Positions 31,758-41,669 of a stretch of DNA of 64,000 nucleotides are shown here, piece after piece (position 1 is the first letter of the stretch; the number at the start of each line of letters is the position of its first letter). Source of the stretch: Fructilactobacillus hinvesii. GTDB taxonomy: Bacteria > Bacillota > Bacilli > Lactobacillales > Lactobacillaceae. The stretch covers positions 992,001-1,056,000 of the forward strand of contig NZ_CP097118.1 in assembly GCF_024029435.1 (NCBI RefSeq). Direction: 5' to 3'. A model generated the notes under the pieces. The model worked only from the letters and a program-made list of their open reading frames with translations, searched no databases and had not been told where the DNA came from. A program made the position numbers and the translations under genes.

Positions 31758-32327
31758 TCATTCTTCAAATTCAGAATTAATTTCTGCTTCATATTGATTA
31801 GCCACTTCTTGAAGATCGTCAAAATCTAAAAATTGACAAGTATAGGGATGATGTTCTTGAAATCGTTGAATTGCAGTAACATCATAATGAGCTTTACCTT
31901 CATTCTCGGTATCATACAGTAAAAAGGCTCCGTCCGTATGCGTTAGCATAAATTGCTGATAGTTTTTTAATTGCTGTGGTGAATGATAAGGTCGGTTACT
32001 AACCGTCGTTGAAAAATCAGCTCGAGCCAGTGTTTGTTGCAATTTTAGTTGGTTTGTTTCATTCCATTGCGAACCAAATTCAGTAAATGGTAGCATTACT
32101 GCGATTTGAAATTGACCGGGAAACTCTTTTTTTAGTTCCGCAGCAATCTCCACTACCCATTGCTCAGTTCCCAGTTGGGCTCCGGTAATAATCCAATCAC
32201 AACCATTATCAATTAAATTGCTTAATTGTTCTCGAAGGGCCCGTTTGATAATCTTCACTTTGGGACTCTGTTCATCAAAAGCGCCCAATTCGTAACTACG
32301 ATAGCCAGTTACCCATTGCCTACTCAT
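31758..32327 (-). CDS. ypsA: YpsA-like DUF1273 (SLOG) protein
   Basis: A 189-residue protein of the DUF1273/YpsA group of the SLOG nucleotide-binding superfamily. Key elements are WVTGYRSYELGAF at the N-terminus, DWIITGAQLGTEQWVVE and the C-terminal DGAFLLYDTENEGKAHYDV. In B. subtilis and S. aureus YpsA influences cell division and is encoded beside gpsB, as it is here. The start ATG at 32327 faces the recU-ponA operon. Confidence 0.9.
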   Translation of the reverse strand: MSRQWVTGYRSYELGAFDEQSPKVKIIKRALREQLSNLIDNGCDWIITGAQLGTEQWVVEIAAELKKEFPGQFQIAVMLPFTEFGSQWNETNQLKLQQTLARADFSTTVSNRPYHSPQQLKNYQQFMLTHTDGAFLLYDTENEGKAHYDVTAIQRFQEHHPYTCQFLDFDDLQEVANQYEAEINSEFEE

Positions 32328-32448
32328 AAAGTCACCTGACTTGGATTAGTATAATTTTATTCCCCGGTTAGAATTGCTATAATAGAAATATCGCATCTAG
32401 TACTATACCACGCTTCAAATTAATTACTCAATTAGTAAGGAGGTTAAT

Positions 32449-33072
32449 TTGACAATTAATTATCCCAATGGGACTCCATTTCGGTTTCCTAAAAACCAGC
32501 CCAAAGCGGTTAATCCAGCTACCACTAATTACGGAGACCGGGGGATGTCTTTAGAAGCTGAGATTAACCAAAGTAATCGTTTTTACCGCGAGCATCAAAT
32601 TGCGGTCATCCACAAGAAGCCCACTCCCATTCAAATTGTTAATGTCGATTACCCCAAACGCAGTGCGGCTGTGATTAAAGAAGCCTACTTTAAGCAAGCC
32701 TCTACAACCGATTATAATGGGATTTTTGCCGGTTACTACTTAGATTTTGATGCTAAGGAAACTACCAATTTGAATTCTTTTCCCCTTGCTAACTTTCACG
32801 CCCATCAAATTGAGCACATGCAAAGTTGTTATCAAATGGGAGGAATTTGTTTTGCTTTAATTCGCTTTGTGAAGCGAAATGAAATATACTTGCTAAACGG
32901 ACCAGATTTATTTCGGTTTTGGGAACGGCAATTTCAAGGAGGAAGAAAGTCCATTACCAAGGCAGAGTTCCAAAAAAATGCCTATCGAATTAAACCCCGA
33001 CTTAATCCTTTAATTCCCTACCTTGATGTGGTCCAAATGATTATTGATCAAAATAAAGGAGAGCTAGAATGA
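32449..33072 (+). CDS. recU: Holliday junction resolvase RecU
   Basis: A 207-residue resolvase that cuts four-way junctions during recombination and chromosome segregation. The nuclease motifs GMSLEAEINQSN, then TDYNGIFAGYYLDFDAKET (Asp-Glu-x-Lys region) and the RFVKRNEIYLL block are typical. It starts with TTG at 32449 after AAGGAGG. The stop overlaps the ponA start by four bases; the recU-ponA pairing is general in Firmicutes. Confidence 0.95.
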   Translation: MTINYPNGTPFRFPKNQPKAVNPATTNYGDRGMSLEAEINQSNRFYREHQIAVIHKKPTPIQIVNVDYPKRSAAVIKEAYFKQASTTDYNGIFAGYYLDFDAKETTNLNSFPLANFHAHQIEHMQSCYQMGGICFALIRFVKRNEIYLLNGPDLFRFWERQFQGGRKSITKAEFQKNAYRIKPRLNPLIPYLDVVQMIIDQNKGELE

Positions 33073-35465
33073 GTTCCGATGAAGTTTACAGTCGTCTAAA
33101 GAAAAACGGTAAAAAGAAGCACGGCCCCATTTTTCAAATTACAATGTGGGTGCTTTTTTTCCTCGTAGTGCTTTTTTTCATTGGGTGTGGAATGTTTGCT
33201 TACTATGCATCAAACGCGCCTAACATATCTTACAAAACCCTCTCTAGTGATAATTCAACCACCATCTATGATCGAAACGGGAAGGTTATTTCACGCTTAG
33301 GAATGCAAAATCGAGATTACGTCAAACAAGAAGACATTCCAGAAAACTTAAAAAATGCCATCATTTCCGTTGAAGATCGACACTTCTACACTGATAAGGG
33401 GGTTGATCCAGTGCGGATTGCTGGAGCAGCGGTAAATAACCTCTTTGGTGGAGGTGGACTTCAAGGGGGGAGTACTTTAACCCAACAATTAGTTAAGCTG
33501 TCTGTTTTCTCCACTAAAGCTTCAGATCAAACCATCAAACGAAAAGCCCAGGAAGCATGGCTTGCTACCAAAGTAAACCGCGAATACAGTAAACAACAAA
33601 TCCTGGAATTCTACGTCAATAAAGTTTATATGGGAAATAATGCATATGGGATGCAAACTGCTTCAGAAGTAATGTATCACAAACCCTTAAGCGAACTAGA
33701 TTTAGCTCAAGTCGCTTTACTAGCAGGGCTCCCACAAGCACCCGTTGCCTATAACCCCGTTCATAATCCGAAGTACGCTACAGCCCGAAGAAATCAAGTA
33801 CTCGAAGCCATGGTCAAAAACAAAGCCATTTCGCGAGCACAGGCCGACCAAGCTGAAAAAGAAGACGTCCAAAACGGAATTGATAAACAAAACGTTGATA
33901 AAACGCCTACCCAAAAGGACGAAAAATACGCAGATGCTTACATTGGTCAGGTATTACAAGAATTAAACCAAAAGGGTTACAAGTTAAATGCTGGTAACAA
34001 GGTTTATACCAACATCGATATGAACGTGCAAAAGAAAATGTACCAACTTGCTAACGACGATAATTCTGATTTGAACTTCCCTAACAATGATTTCCAAATT
34101 GGATCAACAATGACCGATCCTAATTCTGGTAAAATCGTAGCCATGTTGGGAAGTCGGAAACAGAACGTTCAATTTGGTTTGAACCGGGCAGTCCAAACCG
34201 ATCACTCTAGTGGTTCAACCATGAAGCCACTCATGGATTATGGTCCAGCCATTGAGTACCTCAACTATCCAACTTATCAATCAGTAGAAGATACTCCATA
34301 CACCTACCCTGGAACCAACATTAAGCTGCATGACTTCGATAATAAGTACGAAGGTAAAATTACCATGCGAAAAGCACTGGTAGAATCGCGAAATATTCCA
34401 GCCATTCGGACCTTGGAAGCAGTAGGAGTTCCTCAAGCCACTCAGTTCTTGAAGGGCTTAGGAATGACTTTCAAGGATCCGTTGAGCCTACAAAACGGAA
34501 TTGGAGCTTACATCTCTACCAAACAAGAAGCAGCTGCTTATGCCGCCTTTGCTAACGGTGGAACTTACTACCAGCCGTATACAATTAACAAAGTCGAAAC
34601 CCCTACTGGGGAAACTAACCACTATGATCCTAAGGGTAAAAAAGCAATGTCCGATTCAACGGCCTTTATGATTACCGACATGTTAAAGGGAGTTACGACG
34701 GATGCCAACGGATCTGGAACTGCTGCTAACATTCCTGGCCTTTACCAAGCTGGAAAAACAGGAACAACCCAATATCCCGATGACTATTTGAGCTCCGTTC
34801 CGAACGGTGCCAGCATGGATTCTTGGTTCACTGGTTATACCAAACACCTCTCCCTTTCCGTTTGGACGGGATATGATAAGCCGCTAGAACCAGGCCACTA
34901 TGTTTCCGAACAGCAGTCAAAGATTGCCCAACTCTTCTATAAAGAAGTTATGTCATCTGCTTCAGAAGACCTTCCGAACGAAAACTGGAGTAAACCAGCC
35001 AACGTCATTAAAACCAAGGTTAATAATCAAACGGAATACTACATTGCTGGTCATGGTGGTGAAATGAAGGCCACGGTGGCTAAAAACAATACTCAATCTG
35101 GTCAGACTGCTGATAATAAAGTGGCTAACCCCAACAACAATCAGACAAAACAGCAAGATGACCAAACGAATGATAAAAACACCAACGGTGGAACGACTGC
35201 TAATAATGAGCAAAAGCCAACTGACGATAATAAGAACGAGGATCAGAAGAATGGCAACCAAACGCAGCCGAATAATCCTACCAATCCAACCACGAATACT
35301 GATAACAAGCAAAATAATAATCAGCAACAGACTGGAACTACTAATCAACCTTCTAACACCACTACGAACCAACCAACGACTGGTCAAACTAATCAGACCA
35401 CGACTAATCAACCGACGACCAGCCCTACTACAGATACTAATCAACAACCGGCTGCTAATAAGTAA
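33069..35465 (+). CDS. ponA: Penicillin-binding protein 1A
   Basis: A bifunctional class A PBP of 798 residues that makes and cross-links peptidoglycan. One membrane helix (about 22-48) anchors it. The GT51 glycosyltransferase shows SVEDRHFYTDKGVD and GGSTLTQQLVKL; the transpeptidase has SSGSTMKPLMD (active Ser, SxxK), the SxN box in ESRNIPA and the KTG box in AGKTGTTQYP. From about residue 665 a long Asn/Thr/Gln-rich tail of about 130 residues runs to the end. Such disordered tails vary between relatives. Confidence 0.96.
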   Translation: MSSDEVYSRLKKNGKKKHGPIFQITMWVLFFLVVLFFIGCGMFAYYASNAPNISYKTLSSDNSTTIYDRNGKVISRLGMQNRDYVKQEDIPENLKNAIISVEDRHFYTDKGVDPVRIAGAAVNNLFGGGGLQGGSTLTQQLVKLSVFSTKASDQTIKRKAQEAWLATKVNREYSKQQILEFYVNKVYMGNNAYGMQTASEVMYHKPLSELDLAQVALLAGLPQAPVAYNPVHNPKYATARRNQVLEAMVKNKAISRAQADQAEKEDVQNGIDKQNVDKTPTQKDEKYADAYIGQVLQELNQKGYKLNAGNKVYTNIDMNVQKKMYQLANDDNSDLNFPNNDFQIGSTMTDPNSGKIVAMLGSRKQNVQFGLNRAVQTDHSSGSTMKPLMDYGPAIEYLNYPTYQSVEDTPYTYPGTNIKLHDFDNKYEGKITMRKALVESRNIPAIRTLEAVGVPQATQFLKGLGMTFKDPLSLQNGIGAYISTKQEAAAYAAFANGGTYYQPYTINKVETPTGETNHYDPKGKKAMSDSTAFMITDMLKGVTTDANGSGTAANIPGLYQAGKTGTTQYPDDYLSSVPNGASMDSWFTGYTKHLSLSVWTGYDKPLEPGHYVSEQQSKIAQLFYKEVMSSASEDLPNENWSKPANVIKTKVNNQTEYYIAGHGGEMKATVAKNNTQSGQTADNKVANPNNNQTKQQDDQTNDKNTNGGTTANNEQKPTDDNKNEDQKNGNQTQPNNPTNPTTNTDNKQNNNQQQTGTTNQPSNTTTNQPTTGQTNQTTTNQPTTSPTTDTNQQPAANK

Positions 35466-35474
35466 GTCGTAACT

Positions 35475-35513
35475 AAAAAGGGAGCTCCACTTTGAAAGTG
35501 GAGCTCCCTTTTT
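35475..35513. terminator. Bidirectional terminator between ponA and dnaD
   Basis: A long perfect stem of about 17 bp (AAAAGGGAGCTCCACTT and its complement) with a three-base loop, with A and T runs at both sides. It can serve both converging genes. Confidence 0.88.
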
Positions 35514-35522
35514 GTAATGTAA

Positions 35523-36230
35523 TTAGTTCTGATCTTTTTTAATCTTAAACAATGGTACCTTTGGTAAAGGATTTTGCTCATTGGGTTTAGCAGTTTGTTG
35601 TTGTCGTCGTTCCCGCTGTGCTTCTACCTGAGCTGCAGTCTGAATGTGTTGCTTTTTCCAGTTCAGTAAAATCCGATCCATGTATTTTAAATTATAGACC
35701 TGATTTAAAACTGCTTCTCGTAAAGCCAACTGAACTAATTCTGCTGAATAATGATCCTTTTCAAACCAACCATTAATCATCTCCAGTTCAATTGGAGATA
35801 ACATCCGCCCAAACTCATGATTAATCATTTTGAAAGTTTGTTCTCGATCGCTAATGCTTTCTTGATTAGTGGTTGGAGTTTGGACTACTTGGGGTTCCGC
35901 ATCCTGTTTTTGGTTAAGTAACTCATTTAATTTAGCGATTAAAGGAGCAAAACTATATTCATCTTTTCCGTCGCCGCTGGTAGTAATAGCAATCAATTTT
36001 TTACTCACCAATTGATGCAACAACTCATAGGTTTCGCTTTCAGAAAAACCAGTTGCTTGAGCCAGTATTTTAGCAGCTGGAAATCGATTTCCCTGGTTAC
36101 GAAAGTAACGTAGTTCTAATAGCATGGTTAACTCAGCGGCACTAATTTCCAACGTTGCTAAATTAGTTAATAAAAAACCGGATACATTAATTGATCCGGA
36201 ATTTAAGTATTCTGCTAGTGGATTGCTCAT
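35523..36230 (-). CDS. dnaD: Replication initiation protein DnaD
   Basis: A 235-residue DnaD. The N-terminal winged helix (LATLEISAAELTMLLELRYF) and the C-terminal DDBH2 domain with FGRMLSPIELEMINGWFEKD and VLNQVYNLKYMDRILLNW are diagnostic. It acts in helicase loading at oriC and restart. In many Firmicutes asnS precedes and nth follows dnaD; here neither is present, ponA follows directly. Confidence 0.95.
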   Translation of the reverse strand: MSNPLAEYLNSGSINVSGFLLTNLATLEISAAELTMLLELRYFRNQGNRFPAAKILAQATGFSESETYELLHQLVSKKLIAITTSGDGKDEYSFAPLIAKLNELLNQKQDAEPQVVQTPTTNQESISDREQTFKMINHEFGRMLSPIELEMINGWFEKDHYSAELVQLALREAVLNQVYNLKYMDRILLNWKKQHIQTAAQVEAQRERRQQQTAKPNEQNPLPKVPLFKIKKDQN

Positions 36231-36243
36231 TCTAATCCCCCAT

Positions 36244-36738
36244 TTACAAATTAATTTTTTTCACAACTTTGCCGTTTTTAAAGTTCACAAGTACGTAGTG
36301 AAGTTGTTTTCCGTTTTGAACGGTAACTACCCAAGTCGGCTTCTGTTGATACGGAATCATTCCGGCATTCGTCACTTGGCCTTTCACTTGTCGTTTCGCA
36401 ATCGCACTTGCATTTTCAGCGGTAAGACCGTCCTTTTGTTTCATCACTTGAATGCGTTTCCAGTCCCCACTCACAATGGCATAAGCCGGCTGATTAGCAC
36501 TATTTTGACCCATCACGGTGTAGTAAGGCTTCCCAATGTTAGCTTTATAAGTCCGTTGCACGTTGTGGAAGCGGGCGTGCTGTTCCGCTAATTGATTGGC
36601 AGTTTTTAAAGTATGCTTTTGGGGCAACTTCGCCACAAACACAATTAAAAATAAAATAATCACCGCTGCGATTAACACACCGACTATCCAACTTACCAAA
36701 CGACGTACTTGCATCCTTCGTTTTCTTTCTTCTCGCAT
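36244..36738 (-). CDS. YpmB-like PepSY-type membrane protein
   Basis: A 164-residue protein with a basic cytoplasmic start (RRKRRMQ-type), one membrane helix (WIVGVLIAAVIILFLIVFVA, about residues 17-36) and an extracellular part with two PepSY-like repeats (YTVMGQNSANQPAYAIVS; ASAIAKRQVKGQVTNAGM). It corresponds to YpmB (DUF5590), normally found between dinG and dnaD or aspB. Role unknown. AAGGA lies seven bases before the ATG at 36738, so the longer frame to 36762 is not used. Confidence 0.82.
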   Translation of the reverse strand: MREERKRRMQVRRLVSWIVGVLIAAVIILFLIVFVAKLPQKHTLKTANQLAEQHARFHNVQRTYKANIGKPYYTVMGQNSANQPAYAIVSGDWKRIQVMKQKDGLTAENASAIAKRQVKGQVTNAGMIPYQQKPTWVVTVQNGKQLHYVLVNFKNGKVVKKINL

Positions 36739-36782
36739 GTTCGTTTCCTTCCATAAGCGCACTATAAGTTAATTATAACAAA

Positions 36783-39587
36783 TCAATTGGTTTGCTTGTG
36801 GTTTGCTAAAAATTCTTTTTGCTGCCGTTGAATCGTAGTAATTGAACCAGTTTGTGCCGTTAAATTTTCTTCCAATGCTGTTAAAATTTGGTGCCCATAT
36901 CGCTTCGTTAAAATTCGATTATCAAGAATGGTAATGATCCCGTAGTCATCACTACGCCGCAGCAATCGCCCGATTCCTTGTTTCATTTCAATGATGGCAT
37001 GTGGCAACGAGTAGCTAGTAAAGGGATTTTTATTTTGCTGCTTTAAATAATTCGACCGGGCTTGCATTAAGGGACTATCTGGTGCCGAAAACGGAATCCG
37101 GGGAATAATAATCGATTTCAAGTAGTGGGCCGGAAAATCGACTCCTTCCCAAAATCCATTTGCTCCTAAGATAATCGGAGCTTTCTTCCCTTCGGCCCGG
37201 CGCAAAATTTTACTTTGACTGCCAGAAATTCCAGCAGCTAATAGCATCCCAATCCCCGGTTGACTTCTTAATTTAGAATAAACCGCTTGAATTAATTCCA
37301 ACGAGTTGAAAAGTACCAAGGTTGGAACTGGCTGAGCGTGGTAGATCTTTTGAATGGAGTTTGCAACAAAAGCAACGTATTCCTCATTTTCCACTCCAGC
37401 TGGCATTGGGGTTTGTTCAGTAATCATGAGTTGAACTTGCTTTTGATAGTCAAAATCTGCAGCTAGTCGTTTCATCCGCGTATTACTGCGGCGTAAATCA
37501 AGTTGATCATAAATGTACTGGGACTTTTTAGACGTAAAAAGAACTGCTCCTGTAAAAATCACTGGTTGAAAGTATTGATAAATTTGCTTCTGTAACCGCG
37601 TGCTTGTGTCAAAGCGCGCTAATTCTAAGCGCATGTTATTCGGATCATGATCTTCTCCATAACGGAGCCACAGTCCCTCTGCATGTTGTTGCTTAGCAGT
37701 CGCTTGCAAGAACTGCTTCATTTCAGTCAATCCCTGTAACACTCGTTGCACATGGTCATTAAAATGTAAAAATGTTTCATATTCAGATGCTACCCACTGT
37801 TCACCCATCTGACTCAATTCTCGGTTAATGGTCTGCAAAAGTTGTTCGAGTCGTCGTTGTAGGTTAACCTGCCGTTGCAAATCAGCTTGAAACTGTTCTT
37901 GAAATTGATTGATCTTGGCAGTACTAACGCTCACAACGTTGGCCTGAGCGGTAAACCGAATTTGGAGTTGTTCCAGTAAGGTCTGCAATAAAGTTTGCTG
38001 TAATTCTTCAATCCGCGTTAAGACATCCATTAGTCGTTGCAAATTAGCCCGCAAATGTGGCTGTGATTGTACAATCTCAGTTAGATTCCGTTCATGAGTC
38101 TGAAAAACATCGTTACGAACCCGACTTACATTAGCCTTAATGGCTCCGAGCCACCATTCTTGCCGTTGGGCAGCAAAAGCTACCTCAGGTAAATGATGAG
38201 CTTCATCAACCACGAGATATGGCTGTCCGCTTAATTGTTGCTTTAAATGTTCTGCATTCTGATAAAGATAGTGATGATTAACGATGATTACATCCGCTGT
38301 TTGTAACCTTTGTAACTGCCAGTGCCAAAAATCATAATTTCCAAATTCACTTTCTGTAAATTGGGGAGTTACTTGGTAATTTACCTGTTGTAACACAGCA
38401 GCATTTTGGGGGATGTGAAGTTCATCCAAATCTCCCGTCTCTGTTTCTGTAAGCCAGACTAACATTTGTGCCTTACTAAATTGTGACAGATGATTATCAT
38501 CATCTGCAATCAACGCTGTAGCAAACCGCGATAGATCCAGATAATGACGTCTACTTTTTAAAACCACCGTCTGCAGGTGAAAGCCCAACAGATTGTTTAG
38601 CTGTTCTTGGACTACCAACCGCAGTTGCTCCTGTAAACTGATGGTAGCGGTGCTAATCACAACCTGATTCCCAGTTTGATTTAAAAAAGCGAGTGGCAAT
38701 AGGTAGCCTAGGGTTTTTCCACTACCGGTGGGGGCTTCAATCAGCAAATTTCGGGCGGGCTGTTTCCCAGCTGCAAAGTTGCGATAAATGAGATTCATCA
38801 TTTTACTTTGCGAAGCCCGCCATTCCAGTTGACCTGCAAAAGCACGCTCCTTTTGCTTTTTGGCTAACGGGAATTTAGTCAACCGGTCGTGATGTTCAGT
38901 AGCCAAGGACCGATGCCGTTTTAACACTAGTCCTTCTACTTCAGTTAATCCGGATGGTAGTGGTTCTCTGGTTTTCCTTTGACTAGCAATCATTTCAATG
39001 AACTGATGAGTTTGCTGCGGCAGTTTTAACGATAACGCCAGCAATGATTGTAAAGTAAGAACCGGTAGTTTTTTTATGCGCCGTGCAATCAATAATAGTA
39101 ACTGTGCGGTTGCATCTGCATCACTAGCTGACGAATGAGGATGCTGGTGGTGAATTTGAAAATGAGCACTCAAATCACTGAGCCGATAACTAGTTAACGT
39201 AGGAAAGAAAATTTGACTAAGCGTAACCGTATCTACTGCTTCAATCTCCAACGCTGGAAAGCCCACTCGTTCTAAATGATGATTTAAAAAGGGAAAATCA
39301 AAGTTAACGTTGTGAGCCACAAAGACAGTGTCACTAAGCATTTGATAGATTTGAGGAGCTAACTGATCAAAACTGGGGGCCGTTTTAATTGTTGCTTGGT
39401 TAATCCCGGTTAATTCTGTAATTTCAGCGGGAATGGGGACCCCATCGTTTACGTACGTGGAAAAAGTAGAACTAATCTGGCCGTTTTGCACAAAACTCAC
39501 GCTAAATTGAATAATGCGATCATCCCGGCGTAAATCAGTTCCCGTGGTCTCCATATCCACCACCGCGTATTTTGAATTTGAGTCCAT
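36783..39587 (-). CDS. dinG: DinG-type helicase with exonuclease domain
   Basis: A 934-residue protein of the Gram-positive DinG type. The N-terminal DEDDh exonuclease carries VVDMETTGTDLRRDDRIIQF, FVAHNVNFDFPFL and HSSASDADAT. The superfamily 2 helicase (XPD/DinG type) has Walker A EAPTGSGKTLGYLLP, the DEAH box VVDEAHHLP and the C-terminal KQGIGRLLRR. It is thought to act on nucleic acid ends or stalled forks. The frame extends to 39623, but AGGA is eight bases before the ATG at 39587. Confidence 0.94.
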   Translation of the reverse strand: MDSNSKYAVVDMETTGTDLRRDDRIIQFSVSFVQNGQISSTFSTYVNDGVPIPAEITELTGINQATIKTAPSFDQLAPQIYQMLSDTVFVAHNVNFDFPFLNHHLERVGFPALEIEAVDTVTLSQIFFPTLTSYRLSDLSAHFQIHHQHPHSSASDADATAQLLLLIARRIKKLPVLTLQSLLALSLKLPQQTHQFIEMIASQRKTREPLPSGLTEVEGLVLKRHRSLATEHHDRLTKFPLAKKQKERAFAGQLEWRASQSKMMNLIYRNFAAGKQPARNLLIEAPTGSGKTLGYLLPLAFLNQTGNQVVISTATISLQEQLRLVVQEQLNNLLGFHLQTVVLKSRRHYLDLSRFATALIADDDNHLSQFSKAQMLVWLTETETGDLDELHIPQNAAVLQQVNYQVTPQFTESEFGNYDFWHWQLQRLQTADVIIVNHHYLYQNAEHLKQQLSGQPYLVVDEAHHLPEVAFAAQRQEWWLGAIKANVSRVRNDVFQTHERNLTEIVQSQPHLRANLQRLMDVLTRIEELQQTLLQTLLEQLQIRFTAQANVVSVSTAKINQFQEQFQADLQRQVNLQRRLEQLLQTINRELSQMGEQWVASEYETFLHFNDHVQRVLQGLTEMKQFLQATAKQQHAEGLWLRYGEDHDPNNMRLELARFDTSTRLQKQIYQYFQPVIFTGAVLFTSKKSQYIYDQLDLRRSNTRMKRLAADFDYQKQVQLMITEQTPMPAGVENEEYVAFVANSIQKIYHAQPVPTLVLFNSLELIQAVYSKLRSQPGIGMLLAAGISGSQSKILRRAEGKKAPIILGANGFWEGVDFPAHYLKSIIIPRIPFSAPDSPLMQARSNYLKQQNKNPFTSYSLPHAIIEMKQGIGRLLRRSDDYGIITILDNRILTKRYGHQILTALEENLTAQTGSITTIQRQQKEFLANHKQTN

Positions 39588-39728
39588 GACGGCATTCCTA
39601 CTTTCGTTTCTAACTACGCTCATTTTACTACAAATACCACTAAAACGGGTTACTTGGGGCTAAGTTCCAGAACGAAGTTTATTTCTGACTATGGTAAAAT
39701 AAGACTGATAAGAAAGCGAGCGATTGAA

Positions 39729-40685
39729 ATGAAAAAAAAAGCAACGGGAGTTAGCCACGCCAAGGTAATTTTTCTTGGTGAACATAGCGCCGTTTATCGA
39801 CAACCAGCAATTGTTTTTCCCGTCCCCCAAGCAACCGTGACGGCTACCATTATGAGAAGTCCCCAATCAGAAACAATTATTTGCAGTGATTATTACTCTG
39901 GCAAAGTTACTGGCCTTCCAGCCTCAATGGCCGGAATCACAACGTTACTTAATCAACTACAGGTAGAATTGAATCCAACGGAAATTCCGTTAGAGTTAAC
40001 GATTAACAGCACCATTCCATTGGGACGAGGAATGGGATCATCGGCTGCCATTGCCAGCGCCATCATTAGAAGTTACTTTAATTTCTTTGAGGTTCCCCTT
40101 TCTCGAGAGCAATTAACTAAATATACTGATATCGAAGAACACATCACCCACGGAAATCCCAGTGGTATTGATGCCCAAACGGTCAATGCTAATCATCCGA
40201 TTTTATTTGAAAAACAACAATTTATTGACTTTACCCCTCCCCTCACTGGATTCCTAATAATCGCAGATACTGGTCGGGCCAGTAACACCAAAACAGCTGT
40301 TACTCAGGTTCACGAATTTTTAACTGCTGACCCCGTCCGTGAGGAATTAATCACTCGTCTGGGGACTTTAACTGAGCGGGTAAAAGAAAACCTGGCCCAG
40401 CAGGACTTGATCCAAACGGGGAAAAACCTAACGGAAGCTCAGGAAATTTTAGCGACCCTTGGCGTTAGTACCCCAGAAATTGAACAACTAATCACTACAG
40501 CTAACAGGGCCGGTGCCTTAGGAGCTAAACTAACCGGTAGTGGTTTAGGTGGTTGTATTATCGCATTAGCTCCGGATTATCCAAGTGCGCAACACATTGC
40601 TAGTGACCTTCAAAAACAGGGAGCCCATCAAACTTGGATTCAATCACTAGCAGACTTAAACCCACAGGAGGATCGTCATGAATAA
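39729..40685 (+). CDS. mvk: Mevalonate kinase
   Basis: First gene of the mevalonate operon, 318 residues, GHMP kinase family. It phosphorylates mevalonate with ATP to mevalonate-5-phosphate for isoprenoid and undecaprenyl precursors. Motifs are FLGEHSAVYRQPAI, the ATP loop PLGRGMGSSAAIASAI, GNPSGIDAQTV and the C-terminal KLTGSGLGGC. The frame is open from 39654, but the family N-terminus (SHAKVIFLGEH) fits the ATG at 39729. A plausible extended -10 (TGGTAAAAT) lies near 39692. Confidence 0.94.
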   Translation: MKKKATGVSHAKVIFLGEHSAVYRQPAIVFPVPQATVTATIMRSPQSETIICSDYYSGKVTGLPASMAGITTLLNQLQVELNPTEIPLELTINSTIPLGRGMGSSAAIASAIIRSYFNFFEVPLSREQLTKYTDIEEHITHGNPSGIDAQTVNANHPILFEKQQFIDFTPPLTGFLIIADTGRASNTKTAVTQVHEFLTADPVREELITRLGTLTERVKENLAQQDLIQTGKNLTEAQEILATLGVSTPEIEQLITTANRAGALGAKLTGSGLGGCIIALAPDYPSAQHIASDLQKQGAHQTWIQSLADLNPQEDRHE

Positions 40686-41655
40686 GTATGCCAAAGCCCG
40701 GGCCCACACTAATATTGCCCTAATAAAATACTGGGGAAAACGCGATGAGCGCCTCAAATTACCGACCACAAACAGTCTTTCTCTCACTTTAAACCAGTTT
40801 TATACAGATACTAGTGTTCAGTTTGATGAGCGCCTGGTTAGTGATCAGGTTTGTTTTAACGGCAAAATTTTAGATCAAGCTGCTGCTCGTCGAATCACAA
40901 ATTTTTTAGACGTGGTTCGTACGCAGACCGGAATGCAAACAAAGGCGCGTGTTCAAACTACCAATAACGTTCCCACTGCAGCTGGACTAGCTTCTTCTGC
41001 ATCCGGGTTTGCGGCACTAGCGGCGGCTGCCAGTCGGGCCAGTGGAATGCGTTTAAACCACCGCGAATTATCACGCTTGGCTAGACGAGGATCTGGATCT
41101 GCCACTCGGTCCATTGACGGTGGCTTTGTGGAATGGCACCGTGGGATTGGCGATCGCACTTCATTTGCGACTCCAGTTGCACCCAAAGACTACTGGGATT
41201 TAAACGTTCTTGCCATTTTAATTGACGAACAACCCAAAAAAATTAGCAGTTCTAAAGGGATGCAACTGTCGCAAGCTACTTCTCCGTACTACGCAGAATG
41301 GGAAAAACTTTGCAAACAAGACTTAAAAAAGATTAAAATAGCAATTAAAACCAAAGACTTCGAACAGTTGGGTCGCATTGCAGAAGAAAATGCCATGCGG
41401 ATGCATGCTTTAACCCTTAGTGCTAGTCCTGATTTTAGTTATTTTGCAGCTGACTCTTTAAAAGCGATGCGGTTAGTGCAGCAATTACGGGCTAATGGTA
41501 TTCCGTGTTACTTCACGATGGATGCTGGACCAAACGTCAAAGTCTTAGTAGAACCAGAGAACCGGGCTTCCGTTTTGTCTACTTTGCAGGCTGCATTTGG
41601 TAATGACAAAGTAGTTGTGGCTGCTCCTGGTCCGGGGGTTCAATATCTCAAGTAG
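40678..41655 (+). CDS. mvaD: Diphosphomevalonate decarboxylase
   Basis: A 325-residue GHMP enzyme converting mevalonate diphosphate to isopentenyl diphosphate with ATP, releasing CO2. It has the hallmark IALIKYWGKRDE, NVPTAAGLASSASGFAAL and the SGSATRSIDGGFVEW segment with the catalytic Asp. Its ATG overlaps the mvk stop by eight bases and GGAGG lies upstream within mvk. Confidence 0.96.
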   Translation: MNKYAKARAHTNIALIKYWGKRDERLKLPTTNSLSLTLNQFYTDTSVQFDERLVSDQVCFNGKILDQAAARRITNFLDVVRTQTGMQTKARVQTTNNVPTAAGLASSASGFAALAAAASRASGMRLNHRELSRLARRGSGSATRSIDGGFVEWHRGIGDRTSFATPVAPKDYWDLNVLAILIDEQPKKISSSKGMQLSQATSPYYAEWEKLCKQDLKKIKIAIKTKDFEQLGRIAEENAMRMHALTLSASPDFSYFAADSLKAMRLVQQLRANGIPCYFTMDAGPNVKVLVEPENRASVLSTLQAAFGNDKVVVAAPGPGVQYLK

Positions 41656-41669
41656 AAAGAAGAATCGTA

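Noticed and set aside
34962..35447. 161-codon minus-strand frame opposite the ponA tail
   Set aside because: A shadow of the low-complexity Asn/Thr tail; the translation is Leu/Ile/Ser-rich nonsense.
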